Of a DNA stretch of 64,000 bases, positions 46,401 to 59,200 are shown piece by piece. Under the pieces are notes generated by a model. It was given only the letters and a program-made list of their open reading frames with translations, did not search any database and was not told where the DNA came from. The DNA is taken from contig CM034607.1 in the NCBI GenBank assembly GCA_020091685.1, positions 29,226,645 through 29,290,644 on the forward strand, read 5' to 3'. The position numbers and the translations under genes are program-made. Within the stretch, counting starts at the first letter, position 1. Each line of letters begins with the position of its first letter. This DNA comes from Lutjanus erythropterus. Lineage: Eukaryota > Chordata > Actinopteri > Lutjaniformes > Lutjanidae.

Positions 46401-49164
46401 GGAGGTTATTCCAGGAAAGCAGAATGATGCTTTGCTTTTTGAGGTGTGACTGGTCAGTGTTGAGGGTTGAAGCCAGAGTAATCGATGGAGTTAACAATGT
46501 GAAGTCAGCAGCTGTTATTTGTTCCCACAGATCAGACAAATTATATATCTTAAACTTTGAGCGATGACCGATACCTCCAAAACTGTGAGACACCAAAACT
46601 ATCTAGATGGATAAATAGCACTACTGGTAAGAGGAAAAACATGTGGTTTTGATTTTGTGGTGAAACATCCCTTTAAAAAGGAACTAAGTTATTGTAACTT
46701 TGTTCAAAAATGATGATGGACTGAAACAGCGTGACAGCACAGTGTGAATTCTCAGGTGGCTACAGCTGCATATTTCACAGCATGTATGTTTTCTGTTGTC
46801 ATGTTTGATTCATATGTTTGAATACTGTGATAATACCACTTCATCCACTTCTCTATACACATACGGCATGTAAATTTATGTCTGTTTTCATGTCAAATTC
46901 TGTTAATTTCTATTTTGAATTTGCTCCACATAAAAATGTATGTTGTATTTGTTGTGTTTCTCTGTATAAACAATGCCGAGTCTGCATTGTTTGAATCAGT
47001 GTATGATTTGACATTTTCTGCTTCTGCTTTGCATTTGTCCCTTTGCCCACTACGTGTGTATGGATTATATACCGCGTATGGTGCAAAGAGATAAAAACTG
47101 TTATGTGTTGCTCGTCTTGGCTTCAGTACCGTATATGTCACTCTTTGTCTACGATACAGTATGTATTGGTTCCCCAGGTACAACGTCAGCTTCAGGCAGC
47201 ACTTCTGCATGCGGCAGGGTCAAGGTCAAGGTCACGCTCCGGATCAGGATCCAGGCCAAGGTCACCTCTCCAACTCGGACGAGGAGGGAGGAATCGCCAG
47301 GCGGAGGGTTCCCCGCAGGACCAGCTCTGAAATAGCCAGTGCCAAGATAGCAGGGAGACCCCTACCTGTCAAGGTGAGGAGGAACTGGACTTTTCATTCA
47401 TGATGGATCTAAAGAAATGATGGAAATTTTATTTGGTTTTTCCAAGTTTCGAAAGATTAGGGATTGTGGAAAATCGACCTAGATATACAGGTCAGTGTTT
47501 CACTGCTCAGTGCACATGACTTGATTTTAAATGATGTAGTAATAAAACTGTGGCAGGTACCTTTACACAAAGATGATGCCATGTAGAAGCCAGAGATTTC
47601 CATTTCCATCCAATCCATTGCAAACAAAGAAATAAAAGTCCACATACTTTTGGCCACATAGTGTGAAGCGTGCCCTCTGCCCTCTAGTGGCTGCAAGTAG
47701 GCATTGCAGGCTTTAATATCAAAGTACATAAATAGAATCACTCTCACCTTCTCTCTGTGATCCTTTCTGTTTTAGCATATTTATTTCCATGATCACACTT
47801 TTCATGTGCATCTACAAGATTTTATAGTGTATTTATGCGTGTAGTCTCACACGTAATCAGTCTGTGAAACAATCCAGTGCAGCCACCACCGGCTTCCCCT
47901 GTCGACCGTTGAGCCTTTTGTAAATCTTTGCTCACGGGTTCCCCTGCCCCTACTCCTCTCCTCTCCTACCCACAGTGCCGTTCAGAGTCCAGCCATTCAG
48001 AGGAGGAGTCCAGCGGGGAGGAGGATGAAGATGACCCCATGTCCCTCTCGCCCGCCTCCTCGGCCTCCTGCCACCAGCCGCCTCCTCCGCTCCCGACGGA
48101 GAGTTCTGCACCCAGCTGCCTGCCCACCAGCCCCGGCCAGTGGAGCGTGGAGGAAGTGTCACAGTTTATTTCCTCACTACAAGGTGAGAGGATCTTTACA
48201 GTAAAATATTGATAATTAGTGCATATGTTTTCAGCATATCCAGCTGTCTCATTAGTCACAGAGACCTTGAGGAACAAAACAGAAAAACTCATGCTGCAAT
48301 CTGGTTTCTAAAACTTCTGACATTTTTAAGGTCTCTGGAAGAGTTGCATTTTTCTGTAATTGGATGGTTGCCACTTCTGTTCCGGGAATTTCTCTAAAAC
48401 CCCCCTTACTGTCAACATTCCTCATCCTCTGAATGCCCCAGTTTGTTTGTGGTTGTGACGTTTCTTGAGGCTGTGATCATCCTAGAAGTCACAATAAGTC
48501 ACTTTATACAGTGAGGTCAAATTTTAAAAGGCTGCTATGGGCACTGACATGATCACACATGAATACAAGTGGACTCATTGAACTCACAAGAGTCTCAGCT
48601 TTCCAGTCAAACCCAATTTATGCAACTCCATTGTTGTTTAGGGGCCCCAGTATGCAGAAATGTTCAGATAGAATAGGTGAAAATAACACTCACCGAAAAC
48701 TACATGTGTGTAAAGAGGAGGTGATGTATTATTGTATTATAGACTAAACAATTTATCAATGAACGGAGGCAATAAGCAGCAGATTAATCTTTTAATTTGC
48801 AGCACTAGTCCTTAATTAATCAACTAAAATTCATAAATTCCTGCTCTTTTCTTGTTTTCTGTATCTTCCCCACTTTTTTGTTCCTCGGTTATTTTAAATT
48901 TCACTCACTGACTTTGTTGTTCTTTCCTTCGTCAACTTTGTTTTCTCTTTTGTCCTCCTTCCTATTTTTTTCTTTCTGTTTATGTTTGTCTTCTTCCTCC
49001 TCTTTCTGCCAGGCTGCGAGGAGCTTGCCTCCCAGTTCCTGTCGCAGGAGATTGACGGACAGGCTCTGCTGCTGCTGAAGGAGGAGCATCTCATGTCCAC
49101 CATGAACATCAAGCTTGGTCCTGCCCTCAAGATCTGTGCCCACATTAACAACCTGAGAGACTGA
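34416..49164 (+). CDS. phc1: Polyhomeotic-like protein 1, PRC1 subunit (complete, 901 aa)
   Basis: Polycomb repressive complex 1 component; its SAM domain polymerises to compact silenced chromatin in the nucleus. Fourteen coding exons: 34416-34538, 37138-37248, 38413-38484, 38659-38787, 39072-39236, 39346-39427, 40918-41897, 43566-43701, 43857-44029, 44127-44217, 45481-45568, 47178-47373, 47976-48183, 49013-49164; phases join throughout. N-terminus METDGEQN...MSLYERQAVQ and ALQALQRQPNAAQYF match PHC1. Residues 79-600 are Ser/Pro/Gln-rich. HD1 lies near 632-658 (VLTHLIEGFVIQEGAEPFP). The FCS zinc finger has Cys 691, 694, 710 and 714. An acidic, Ser-rich stretch precedes the SAM domain (W838-899, IDGQALLLLKEEHLM). 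PHC1 is favoured over PHC2/3 by APASQFRG in the finger and RRTSSEIASAKI after it. Slightly shorter than human PHC1 (about 1000 aa), lacking its long poly-Gln. Confidence 0.95.
35395..35725. mobile_element. hAT-like MITE inside a (CTA)n tract, phc1 intron 1
   Basis: Starts TAGGGCTGCACAATTAATCG and ends TGTGCAGTCCTTA, imperfect inverted repeats over 331 bp. CTA repeats lie on both sides (35382-35394 and 35726-35785), as if it inserted into a trinucleotide microsatellite. Confidence 0.65.
35726..35890. repeat. (CTA)n microsatellite followed by a CCGATATC-type transposon end
   Basis: Trinucleotide run to about 35785. Then 'agcggtatggtttcggctga ... ggaatcggaactg ... tggattggtacatctc', similar in style to 33125-33200 and 56600-56710. 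Confidence 0.5.
38309..38410 (+). repeat. phc1: (TCTTC)n / (CTCTTC)n microsatellite forming the polypyrimidine tract of phc1 coding exon 3
   Basis: Seventy or more bases of pentanucleotide CTTCT, then hexanucleotide CCTCTT, running straight into TCCTCTCAG, the acceptor for the exon at 38413. Confidence 0.9.
39559..40028. mobile_element. MITE with AAAGGGACAGTTCA ends, phc1 intron
   Basis: 470 bp between perfect 14-bp inverted ends AAAGGGACAGTTCA and TGAACTGTCCCTTT. Internal words 'gagatatcagctgtagagat' and 'ccagaaatcacgacccagtt' recur in the element at 45672-46677. Confidence 0.8.
42757..43270. repeat. Repeat patch in phc1 intron, starting with poly-T
   Basis: A run of more than 20 T at 42758-42780. 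A CpG-rich patch includes a hairpin CGCTCGAC / GTCGAGCG at 43019-43043. Then comes a fish dispersed-repeat piece, 'ggttctcctacatacttgg ... aatcctacacactggg' (43170-43265). Confidence 0.4.
44494..45006. mobile_element. MITE with TTTAAGAGATAGTTTG ends, phc1 intron
   Basis: The left end TTTAAGAGATAGTTTGGG and right end GAACTATCCCTTTAAAG are inverted. Internal 'cagtcagtgcattacctac' and 'ctactgtaggtaacacactg' are also inverted partners, so the element has long arms. Confidence 0.65.
45672..46677. mobile_element. AAAGGRACAGTTCA-family MITE with a nested insertion, phc1 intron
   Basis: Same family as 39559-40028: the left end is TTTAAAGGAACAGTTCACC and the right end GGTGAAACATCCCTTTAAA. Sequence from about 46012 ('gaggcaaagtgactttattt') to about 46560 does not belong to it and resembles a separate fish repeat with 'cagttcaatgtgctttacat'. 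The host element resumes at 'gatacctccaaaactgtgag'. Confidence 0.65.
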
Positions 49165-51790
49165 TGTCAGTGTTTCCATAAATCCACCATGTTCAAAGTC
49201 AAGCCCTGGGCATTTACCCCAAAACTCCTGGTCTGCATCCAGTTCGGATACGGGACTGGTTCCAGAGGATTTAGAGTTGTGCACGTGAATGTATGAGGTA
49301 TAGTTCAATTTCAAAACAAAGCCAAGGCTCTTTAGCTCTGAATAGGGCTGCAGCACTTGAATCTGATGTTGATCTGTCCACTCTTGACCACATCTTCAAA
49401 TGTCGTTCCTGCAAAGTACTGTTCAAAGCAAATCTGTCATGTTTTTGAGTTAAAAATAGTGCAGATAACCAACTTTATTTTGTTGAAGATACATGTTCCC
49501 TAAAATGCTATTTCTGTGCAGCACTGTGCCGCCAGAAAAAGTTTTTACCGAGTGATTTCATGTTGCTTTTTAGATGCATCATTTCAGTCTTGTGCCTATG
49601 TTGTAAAATGCAGAAATGAAGGTTTTGAATGTAATTTCAATGCAGAAATCACTCGTGTAATAAGGGTTAGTACTTGCACAGGATTCCCTCGTTTTATAAG
49701 TTATGAAAAAGTAGGGCTGCCCTTTTTACAGGATCTGACCAAGGCTGTGTTAATCTTGTTTCAACTTTTTTTTTTACATTTCTTATTTCTGCTTAAGTTC
49801 AACAAAACATTCAAAAGGAAAGAAATTAGGGACGTTTACAGATGAAGACACTACTTTTCATTCATTGTATCATATTGTACAGGAGAGGTATTTTTGAAAG
49901 GTTTGCTCACTTCTTTGGCCTTGAAATTTATTTAGGTTTCTTTTTTCTTGTCTTTGAGAACAGTGCTGGTTCTCATCTAGTCGAATAGTCATGGCCTTCA
50001 CATCTCCCTTTAAATCTTCAAATAGTTTAATAAGAAGAGCGGAAGTCCCAGGACGCCTCCCTGGGCAACCTCACATGTTATTGAACATGCAATCAGCACA
50101 GAATTAGGACAGAAATACACTGCAGAATTTAATTAAAAATCCACCTAGAAGTATTTTGTAAGGAAAGCACTCAGATGATTTGTAACTTTAATGTTATGTT
50201 TGTAAAAACATAAAAATTTTGTAAGAATAGGCTTCATCGGTTTTAAATGGTGGCACTTTTATTTTGGAGGTGACCTATTCTACACTTTACAGGGTACAGT
50301 TAAAGTACAGGGTACTGGCTGCAGAAATGAAACCCAAATCCCCAAAAGGTTCAGAGAACATTTCAGATTTCACGTGAGGCAAAAGAATGCTGATGTTGCA
50401 TTTAGTTTTGAGCCTACTTTTACACACAGAACACATCAACAGCAAAATGCTTTTCCTAAACCTTTTTCACATTTATCATTTTTTCATTCAGTATTTCTAG
50501 GAGTATCCAGCTTTTTAATTTTATTTTTTTCAAAACTTATTTTTGACTCTGCTCTTTAAAAGGAGTATAATCTGCAAAATCTGTGTTGGTTTTGTTCCTC
50601 CAGGCAAATTCACAAAAATTCACTTTTGTCAAATGGTACAACCAGCTGCTCCTGATCGATACGGAAGTGTGTGTGTGAGTGAAGGGTAACGTCACGGGCT
50701 TGATTTTGTGAAGCGACGTAAAATTTGAAAAAAAAAAAAATGCTGAAACAGATGAAGAATGAAAGCGAGCGGCAAATATCACGATAAGCTGTTAATTTGA
50801 AGTATCTTGAAGCTACATCCATGAGCAAAACCAGAAAGTCTGTGAAGGAAAATAAGCTGGCAGCCACATATGGACCTACGTTTATGATCATAGCTGAATG
50901 AATGAGCGTGTGAATGAGAAAACCTTGAACTATACTGTAATACGTGTAAAAATTGCCTTTATATTTAAATGCACATTTGTTTGCTGGACTGCCTTGTTTA
51001 AGCTTTTTACTGTAGGAGTTTTCTCATGTTATCTCTTTGTGAACCTTGTGGCCTTTCTCACTAGTCTCTACAATAGGTTTAGATGAGGACTGTCTGTTTT
51101 TTAACTGCTTTTCATATCATTCCTTGTTTTATATTAGTGCTTACTTTTTTACGATTGTTATTTCAAGCAATGACATCTGTTGCCTTTCCCAAAAAGCGTG
51201 ACTGACTAGTAGCTACCTTTTATCAAGGAAACTTGCTGTCTTCCTCATAGCTTTGTCACATAGCGTGTAACTACCAACAGTATTTACCTTTCTAGCTAGC
51301 TATGTTTGGCTTTATTGTTAGTGACTGTGGCTATTACAGTATTTTCTTTAAAAAAAAGGGTAATAATCTTTGATAGCTGTGTGTTTATATGTCATGGTCG
51401 CCCCAGGATTTTGGAGTGTTTAAATCAACAGATCCCTCGGCATATTTTGAAGACCAAAAAAAAAAAAAAGCACTTGTGCTGCATTTCAAGTGATGTTAGC
51501 CTCAATTTCTTAGTCAAATCATTGCAGATCCGCAGTGATTACTGGTGGAACATTTGTTAACTGGCAGACGGCCGTGACTTTGTTCATTTGAATCGTTGTT
51601 CTCCCAAAAAGTAGCACTTTTTTCACAAAATGATTCAGCAAAATGCCCCCTTTTTTAATAAAGAAGCTACTTCAGAATCAAAATGTTTGCTTGCAATAAT
51701 CAGAAAAACTGCAAAATCTTGGAGGGACTGAGTTTGACGTGGAGAGGCTGACAATACTATCATGCAAATAAATAATCAAGGAACTGTTTT
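49165..51790 (+). other. phc1: Probable 3' UTR of phc1
   Basis: No spliced exon recognised after the TGA for 2.6 kb. Candidate poly(A) signals are TAATAAAG near 51657 and AATAAATAA at 51767-51775. A long 3' UTR is usual for PHC genes, but the true end needs transcript data. Confidence 0.5.
51767..51772 (+). terminator. phc1: Candidate phc1 poly(A) signal
   Basis: AATAAA, the last good signal on the plus strand before the convergent styk1 gene. Confidence 0.45.
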
Positions 51791-53232
51791 AAAACTGATA
51801 CCTGTGTTTTATTCCTGAAATGGAACCAAAGATGGAGTTATAGGATCAATCAACCATCAACTGGGAACTGGAGGGCCTTTCTGCCCTGGTTATTATTTAT
51901 TTCTCTTTATATCTCAACATTTTTTAATTTCCTGATTTATTCTTTTATCTATACCTCCTTACATTTCGCTATTTACTTTTTTATGGCGCTCCTGTGACTC
52001 CATACTGAACTCACTTACAAAGGTCACCTCAGCCGTAGGGGTGATTAACTATGGGGCTATACTTTGATTTTATATTTGCATATCAAACTTTGCATGGATT
52101 GATTTCAATCTGTAGCATTAGCTTCTGTGTTCGACAGTGAGAATAGATCAGTACAGGTCTTCACTAATATCAAATACAAGTTGATCTTACTTTTAAAAAA
52201 TCCAAGGAACCAATTGCCTTGAAAAAGATGAGTAAATATAACTATTAGTCTTAAGTTCTGTTTACTTCATATGTACTTGTTAAGTTTGCCTAAAATGTAA
52301 GTGTAAGTATTGGATCATAAAGTTGTTCAAATTCAGTTTTAAGTGAAAATAGCTTTTTGTTATAACTTAAAATTGTGAAGGGCAAGATTTTTTTTTAGCA
52401 GGGTTATTTTCTGCTCTACAGTGTCTAAAGTTAGGCCCCACAACTGCCTTAAGTCACTGTTGCTGTAACACTGATGTATTTGCCAATCATAAGTAGATCA
52501 AACTTGATTGACCATTGATTGATGACAGCAGTCACTGGCATATTTTAATATCATTATTAATTTATTGATTTATTGTTAATGTTAGTTACTTGCCAAGCCA
52601 GATAAGGTTTGGTAAGCCTTCAGTTGGGCACCTTCATAGTTCATTTGTTCAGGCTTGTGCTCCATGTACAGTTCTGACCTGCAGGCTTTTGCTGCATGAC
52701 TTCCACTCACTCTCTCAACCCCTTCCTGGTTAATCTGCGGCTCTCCTATCAAAAATAATGGCACAAAAGCCCACCCAAAATAATAATAAAAAGCTGCAGC
52801 TGACAAAGCCCTAGTTTTATAATGCAGTATTATGGTCCCTTCACATACCCTTTGACCCCAGAAGCTTTGCACATAGAGACACTTTTGTTAGGGTCAAAAA
52901 GTGCAGAAAACGTGCATTGTTCTCCTTCATTATATTATATTATAGTCTTTTCGATGAACATAGTTACAGTTTATAGAAATTTACAATCTATATACTGGTC
53001 TTCAAACGTATAAAGTGACATGCATAAAACAAATTGTGTTTCATAAACAGCAATATATGGCATGTTATAGTGCACTATTCTGTTGAAGTTCTTTTTCGTT
53101 AATTCTTCATTCTTGCAGCAGCAGTCATCACTCCTCAGTCCTTTGAGTGTAAAAAAATATAAGAGAAATCTTCTGGCCAAAGGAGGGCAACAACAGCGCC
53201 ATGTAATTATGATCGAGGGCTCTCTCAGCCAA
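51791..53232. other. Spacer between convergent phc1 and styk1
   Basis: AT-rich, no coding exon seen. Part must be the styk1 3' UTR; the nearest minus-strand AATAAA is at 52561-52566, about 670 bp beyond the stop codon. Confidence 0.5.
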
Positions 53233-56200
53233 TCAGAGCACAGCATAGTTGTATGCCTCTCCATATCCCGCCTCCCTCAGGTATTTCTCAATGTGCAGTG
53301 GTTCCGGGACTCTGAGAACTGTCCTCCCATTGGCTGATTTCTCTCCCGCCTCAAGTTTTCTAATCAGCTCCGACATCGACAGACGTTGTTGGGGGTTAAA
53401 CTGACAGCAGGACTTGATGATGGAGTACCTACAGACCAAGGTAAAACAGTTATATCAAACGAAAAAAAATATATTTATCATTTTACCGAGTCTAGAAACA
53501 TAGTTAGCACGGTATTACAACATTTTAAACGTGTTGACCTTCATGAGCTGGAGGTTGGAATTGTTAGCTTAGAAGTTAGCACAGATGTACCGTTACGTTA
53601 ACAGCCAACGGTTAACCGTTGATGTTAGCTAGCTGTTGATATAGGCTAAATATTATCTACCATTAGCTGCTGTATAAAAAGTAACTATATTGGAAGCATT
53701 CATGAAAGCTTTTGGTATTTGGTATTTTTTGATACTTGTGATATGGGCTCAGGTTAACTGGAAAACATACAAAAGTAAAACAACATTTTATTAGCCGAAA
53801 TCAGGAAGTGAAGTTGAGAAGTTCCTCCCATCTCTGCTAGGTAGCTACTTCAGGCATTAGTAATGGTGATAAATCAATTTTTAAGGTAAGGAGTCTACGT
53901 GCTTGCATGGTGTGATTTGTGTCTGATAAAATAAAACTGTCTGATAAGCAGTTTTTCTGATATTTGTCTTACAGTGAGTTGGAGCAGTTGGCTGGTCGTT
54001 TGAGATGCTTTCCTCTTTGTAGATACTGCAGAAGTTCAGTTGCCATGAGCTCAGCAAATGGTGGGTCACCTGTAGACATGGGAGTATTATAAATTAGATT
54101 TAAGTCTCAAATCTCAAGTCTCAAATATGCACTGAAAGGATTTTATGGTCCTGCGCAACTAGAGTGCCAAAATAACAGAAGTTTAGGAAATATTTACTCA
54201 CATTTCTTAAAAACTTATTCTATGCCTAGTTTGGCTATGTAATTAACTCGTCATTAACTTGTCCTCGTTGAATGTCTTTTAAGAATGTCTCAAAGTGATG
54301 TGTCCGCCACAGTGGGTCTCAGTGTACTCTTTATTATTTCACAAAGGGATTTTATGTTTATTCTATGCTGGCAATAATGGTCATAAAACTTCAACATTTT
54401 ACTCATGTAGTCTAATTCTGTGATTCATTAAATACAAACCACTCTTGGAGGTATGCCTAGATTTTCAAAACACCTACCCAGTGTGACCATTTCATAGAGC
54501 AGGATACCAAAGGACCATCTGTGAAAAAGAGAAAAAAATATATGTCAGTAGAAGGGGTTTTGGTCTCAGATTAAACCGTATGCAGTGGGTGCAAATCTGA
54601 ACAGAAGCACATACTTAATATCTTTGTAAGAGCCAATATTTATGGATGAGACATTGCAATCCACATTTTGCGCACATTGTCAAAAACACATATTTCATTA
54701 ATCCAATTTGCGCACCAGAAATGTGAAAGTTGCTGATTAAAAACATTTTTGAAACATTTGTTTGTTCATATAAAGAAATCCAGCCGATCTCCATGTGTGA
54801 AGAAGATTGTGAACTGTTGATGTGATATAGTTATGCTGGCAGTTATTCAAATATGTTATTAAACATCCTGACATGATCTGGGATAATAATCAGGCTGCAA
54901 CATCAAGCTCCCTATTTGATATCTGTAGCCAGGTCATTTCAATGACACGCTGTATATTTAGTCATCTTCATTGCATCATTTAATATTTTTATAGAGGACT
55001 TGGACACTCACACATCACTGCTCTGACTGTTGGCTCTTCTGCCCAGCACTTCAGGTGCCTGCCACTTCCTCATCTCCATGTCCTCTACTGCCCCCGGTGA
55101 AGCAGCCTGTGCTTTCCTGTGGTACGCTGAGCCCAATCCCCACAGCTTCGCTGTCAGATCTCCACCAACCAGAACGCTGCGAGCTCCCATGTTGCCATGG
55201 ATGCAGCGCTGACTGTGCAGGTACTCCTAGATGTTCAGATAAAAACTGTTATAGGAGGAATGTTGGAAATGAGGACTTTTAGGACTGGGCTGTAGTAGAA
55301 AAAATCGGCACTACAGGGGTACTACAAAACATGCAATATGAACTTCAACCAATCTTATTTGTTAATTTATATCGGTTTACCATGTATTCAGACTTTTGCA
55401 GAAATCACATTACATTTAGTTTAATCTGATAGCATAACAACTTAACCTCAGCCTGTGGAGTGAAGGTAGTGTTCAGACTCTTTTTGCTTTATAATTCATC
55501 AGCAGAAAACTGAGAGAAAGACAGAAATAAACTGCCACCAAATAACAAATCAGGATATAGACAGACTAGGAGACAGAATGAGGTCTTTCTCCCAAATAAT
55601 TCCAACAAGAGATAGATGGACAGTAGTCCAGCAGTTTAACCAACCAGAGCAGAGGCCACTTGTCCTGCCATGGTGAAGATTTTCTTTTCTGTCATGTCAC
55701 ATGAAGACTCTGAACCCGAGTTATCCTTCAGTGAGAAAGAAGGAAGAAAAGAGAAAACATATAGATGTTTTTGTCAGTCTCCTTATTGTTGGATAGCAGT
55801 CTTTTGAGACAGATTGCAACACCTGTATTTTGTGATATATGATACAGCTCTCTCTGTTTGTTTTCATAATCAGCTACTACACTAGATCATGTAATATGAA
55901 GGGCTAGGGCAATTATTATTCTGCTAATTTATACTTTCTGTTCGCACATATGAGTGGCTGATAAATGGCTAAAACTGACGTTGCAGACTGTAATTCATTT
56001 CAGTCGGCAGAAAAATGACAAAGTATCGTCTTTGCCCCACACTGATGCAAAAATACACTGCCAGCGATTATCTTACCTGCATATGACTCCATGAAATAAC
56101 TTCATGTTATAATAATATAATAAGTAGTTTTAAATCAAAATACTGATCATCCAGTTCAGTGAGGGGTTGACACAGTGATAAGTTGTCATATAACATTCAT

Positions 56201-59200
56201 CATAGTTCCTTTTGAATTTGAGGTCTAGTATTTTTCAGGTCAGGCATTGACAAAATATGTTATTACTGTCATTATTCTAACGTGTCTTATCTTGCAGGAT
56301 TATGATTGAATAAAATATTTAAATATTAATGAGACAAGATTTTGAAATATATTTTGGGTAAATTAATGTTTATATAATTGAATAATAAAAAAAATATTGT
56401 TAGATTAATCGAGAAATCAACTGAAAGATTAATAGATTAATAGAAAAATATAAACAATGGATTAATTGTTTAAAAAATAATCTCTAGGTGCAGCTCTAAT
56501 AATATGTGTCAGGTGAGTATACCTGTGTCTTATTAACAGGTGGACATACTGTACCTGCCACTGTCAAGTAACTATGGATACTGTCTTTTTCATATTTTTT
56601 AAAATCTGGGTTATTGATTTTGGGGGGTAACGGATATATTGTGATCGGAAATCGGGGCTGTTCATGTGATTTTCAAATGATCGGAATCGGGTGGAAATTA
56701 TCGGATTTAACCTTACAAAACAACAAGCATGGCCATGTTCACGTTTTAAATCCATCCTGAGGTACAAAGAGATTGTCAAATGGAATGACAATGGCTTAGT
56801 TTTAATTTTAATATGTTCCACAACATCAATATTCATTGTTGCACAGACGGAAACAACACTGTAAACGTCACAATTTACGGCAGGCGGGGAATTCAGACAA
56901 CATAATAGTAGTGAGCTGGTAGTTAGTATGCTAACACAGGGCAAACGTGTCACCTCGGGACAGTGAAAATGTCTGCAGTTTGGAGGTATTTTAAACTGGA
57001 CGGCGAAGGCACTGCAACAGCTACTTGTAATGTGTGCAAATTGGGCATTTTGCGTGGTGGAAATGTGGATGTGTTCTCTTTTTTTCTTCTTCTTATTAAT
57101 GCATTGCTGAAGTACATCCCTAGTGACCTCCTCAAATGTCTTTTGTCCACAACCCAAAGATATTCAGTTTACTGTTATAAAGGTGCACAGAAACCAGAAA
57201 ATACTCACATTTGAGAAGCAGAAATCAGAGAATTCTGATTTTTTTTTCTTAAAAAAAAAAAGGCTCAAAATGATAAATTGATTGTACAAAAAGTTGATTA
57301 ATTTAATAGTTGACAACTAATAGATGAATCAACTAATCGTTCATCTCTAAAATACTGCCCTCTGAAATTAACCTGTACTGTGCAATTTTTAATGTAAACC
57401 ACTTTGTGAACCAGTCACTGAAACTTTTGTTTTGGTAATAAACAGATTATTATACCTGTCGACATCTCCACAGGAATCCCAACAGGTCTCGGTGCTGCAG
57501 CTCCTCCATGACCATCATTACGGGCGACTGCACTGAAACCACACCCAGCAGCGCTGGTAGGAAAGGGTGTGGACCCAGTCCTGACACGAAGGAAGCAAAA
57601 CCCAAAAAGTGCTGCTTGTCATTGGTGGTTGCTGTTTCTGAGGAAGAGGTTAGACAACAGAATAACATTTTAAATTTCATTTTACCATAGAAGTTTCTTT
57701 CTTGCACCCTGCTTCATATTTACATAGTTACTGTACTGCATATTTTCAGAAGATTTGATGATGAATTTTTGAATTGACAAGTATGAAGAAAATAAGGGAT
57801 ATATGCCACCAATCATTTATTATTTTTTTAATTAATTAATTAATTTATTTATTTATTTATTTTTTGAACTTCGAAAGTCACTAAAAAACCTCCCATTTGG
57901 TGTTTGGAGACTGTGGAGTCGTGTACAAACTCCAGTATAAAACTCTAGTGTCTGTAAAGCAGTTATCAGAGTATTTGTTGTATCTCCTAGTTGCTGAGAA
58001 GAGAGCAAAACACTGTACCTTTCAGCACCCTCAGGATGACATTCCTGTTGTCCATGCGGGCTCTATAAAGACTGACTGTGTCATTAGGCTTGATGGAAAA
58101 GGACAGTGGCAGGACGGTGACCTGGCTGAAGCCTCCATGATGCCTCTCTGTGGAAATTTGTGGTACTGCAGGCAGAGTTGGCCTGACATTCTGGTGTACT
58201 TGTTGAACTGACATTGGCAGCTCTTCATGTTCCAGTGGGTTTATCCCTGGGGGTGCTATTGAGAAAGAGAGAGAGTGAGAGATAGAGAATAATTAATCCA
58301 TATGTGTAGTTCTTTAGAAAATTGAGTGACAATGACAGATATTACAAGAATAAGATGAAGAACACACACAAAGACTTATACATGCTTTCTCACCATCAAT
58401 GCCCTGTAGGTGATGTCTGTGGCTGTGCCTTTGTGTGTGTCTGTGTGATGAGCTGTGGTAGCGCTGAGGGGCTGTGATCCGTGTCCGCCTTCGTTCAGGA
58501 CAATACCTCATTAACAACAGGGCCAGTAAGGTGACCAGGGTGCCCAAGAGGAGCAGTGTAGGGACAATGATCACTGCCTGCTCATGTTCCCTTACAACTG
58601 AGAGAGGAAGAGAGAAGTTCATGTGTAAATGTCAGGTCATAGAGGAGGCAGCGCATTTTTAAGACCAAGCCTGTAGTACCAGGTTATTTGCATGCAAAAT
58701 GACAAGTTGGTCTGATTTAAAAAGACCGTCACTTGACCAGAAATGTCCTAAACTCCTGCGTCTTCTACTGAAGTTAGGGCAGTACAGAGATGCCTCTCCA
58801 GTCCTCGACCCTCTAGTGAATTGTTTGCATACATTTAGGTCAGTTCAGTCATAGTACAAAAGTTCACTTTCACACTGTGCTTATAGTCGTGCAGATCTGG
58901 TTTCACTGCTTTTCTCAGGGCACTTTGACAGGATGAATCCGTTGGCTGTTAAAAAGATTGCACCTCTCAAGTGTTGACATGCTGTTCTATCGTAACATTA
59001 CATCATTCTCCATTTACACCAGTGTTGATGTGCTGATATATATTTAGATGATGCTGTAATTTAGAGAGGCATTTCAAGTATTTGAGTGTAACTATCATGC
59101 TTACTCCGTATTGTTAAAGAAAAGAAAATTAACTTAAAAAAAAAATTATGTCAGCATTGAAACGATCACTTCTTGGTCAAACACAGGAGAACTGCAGGAA

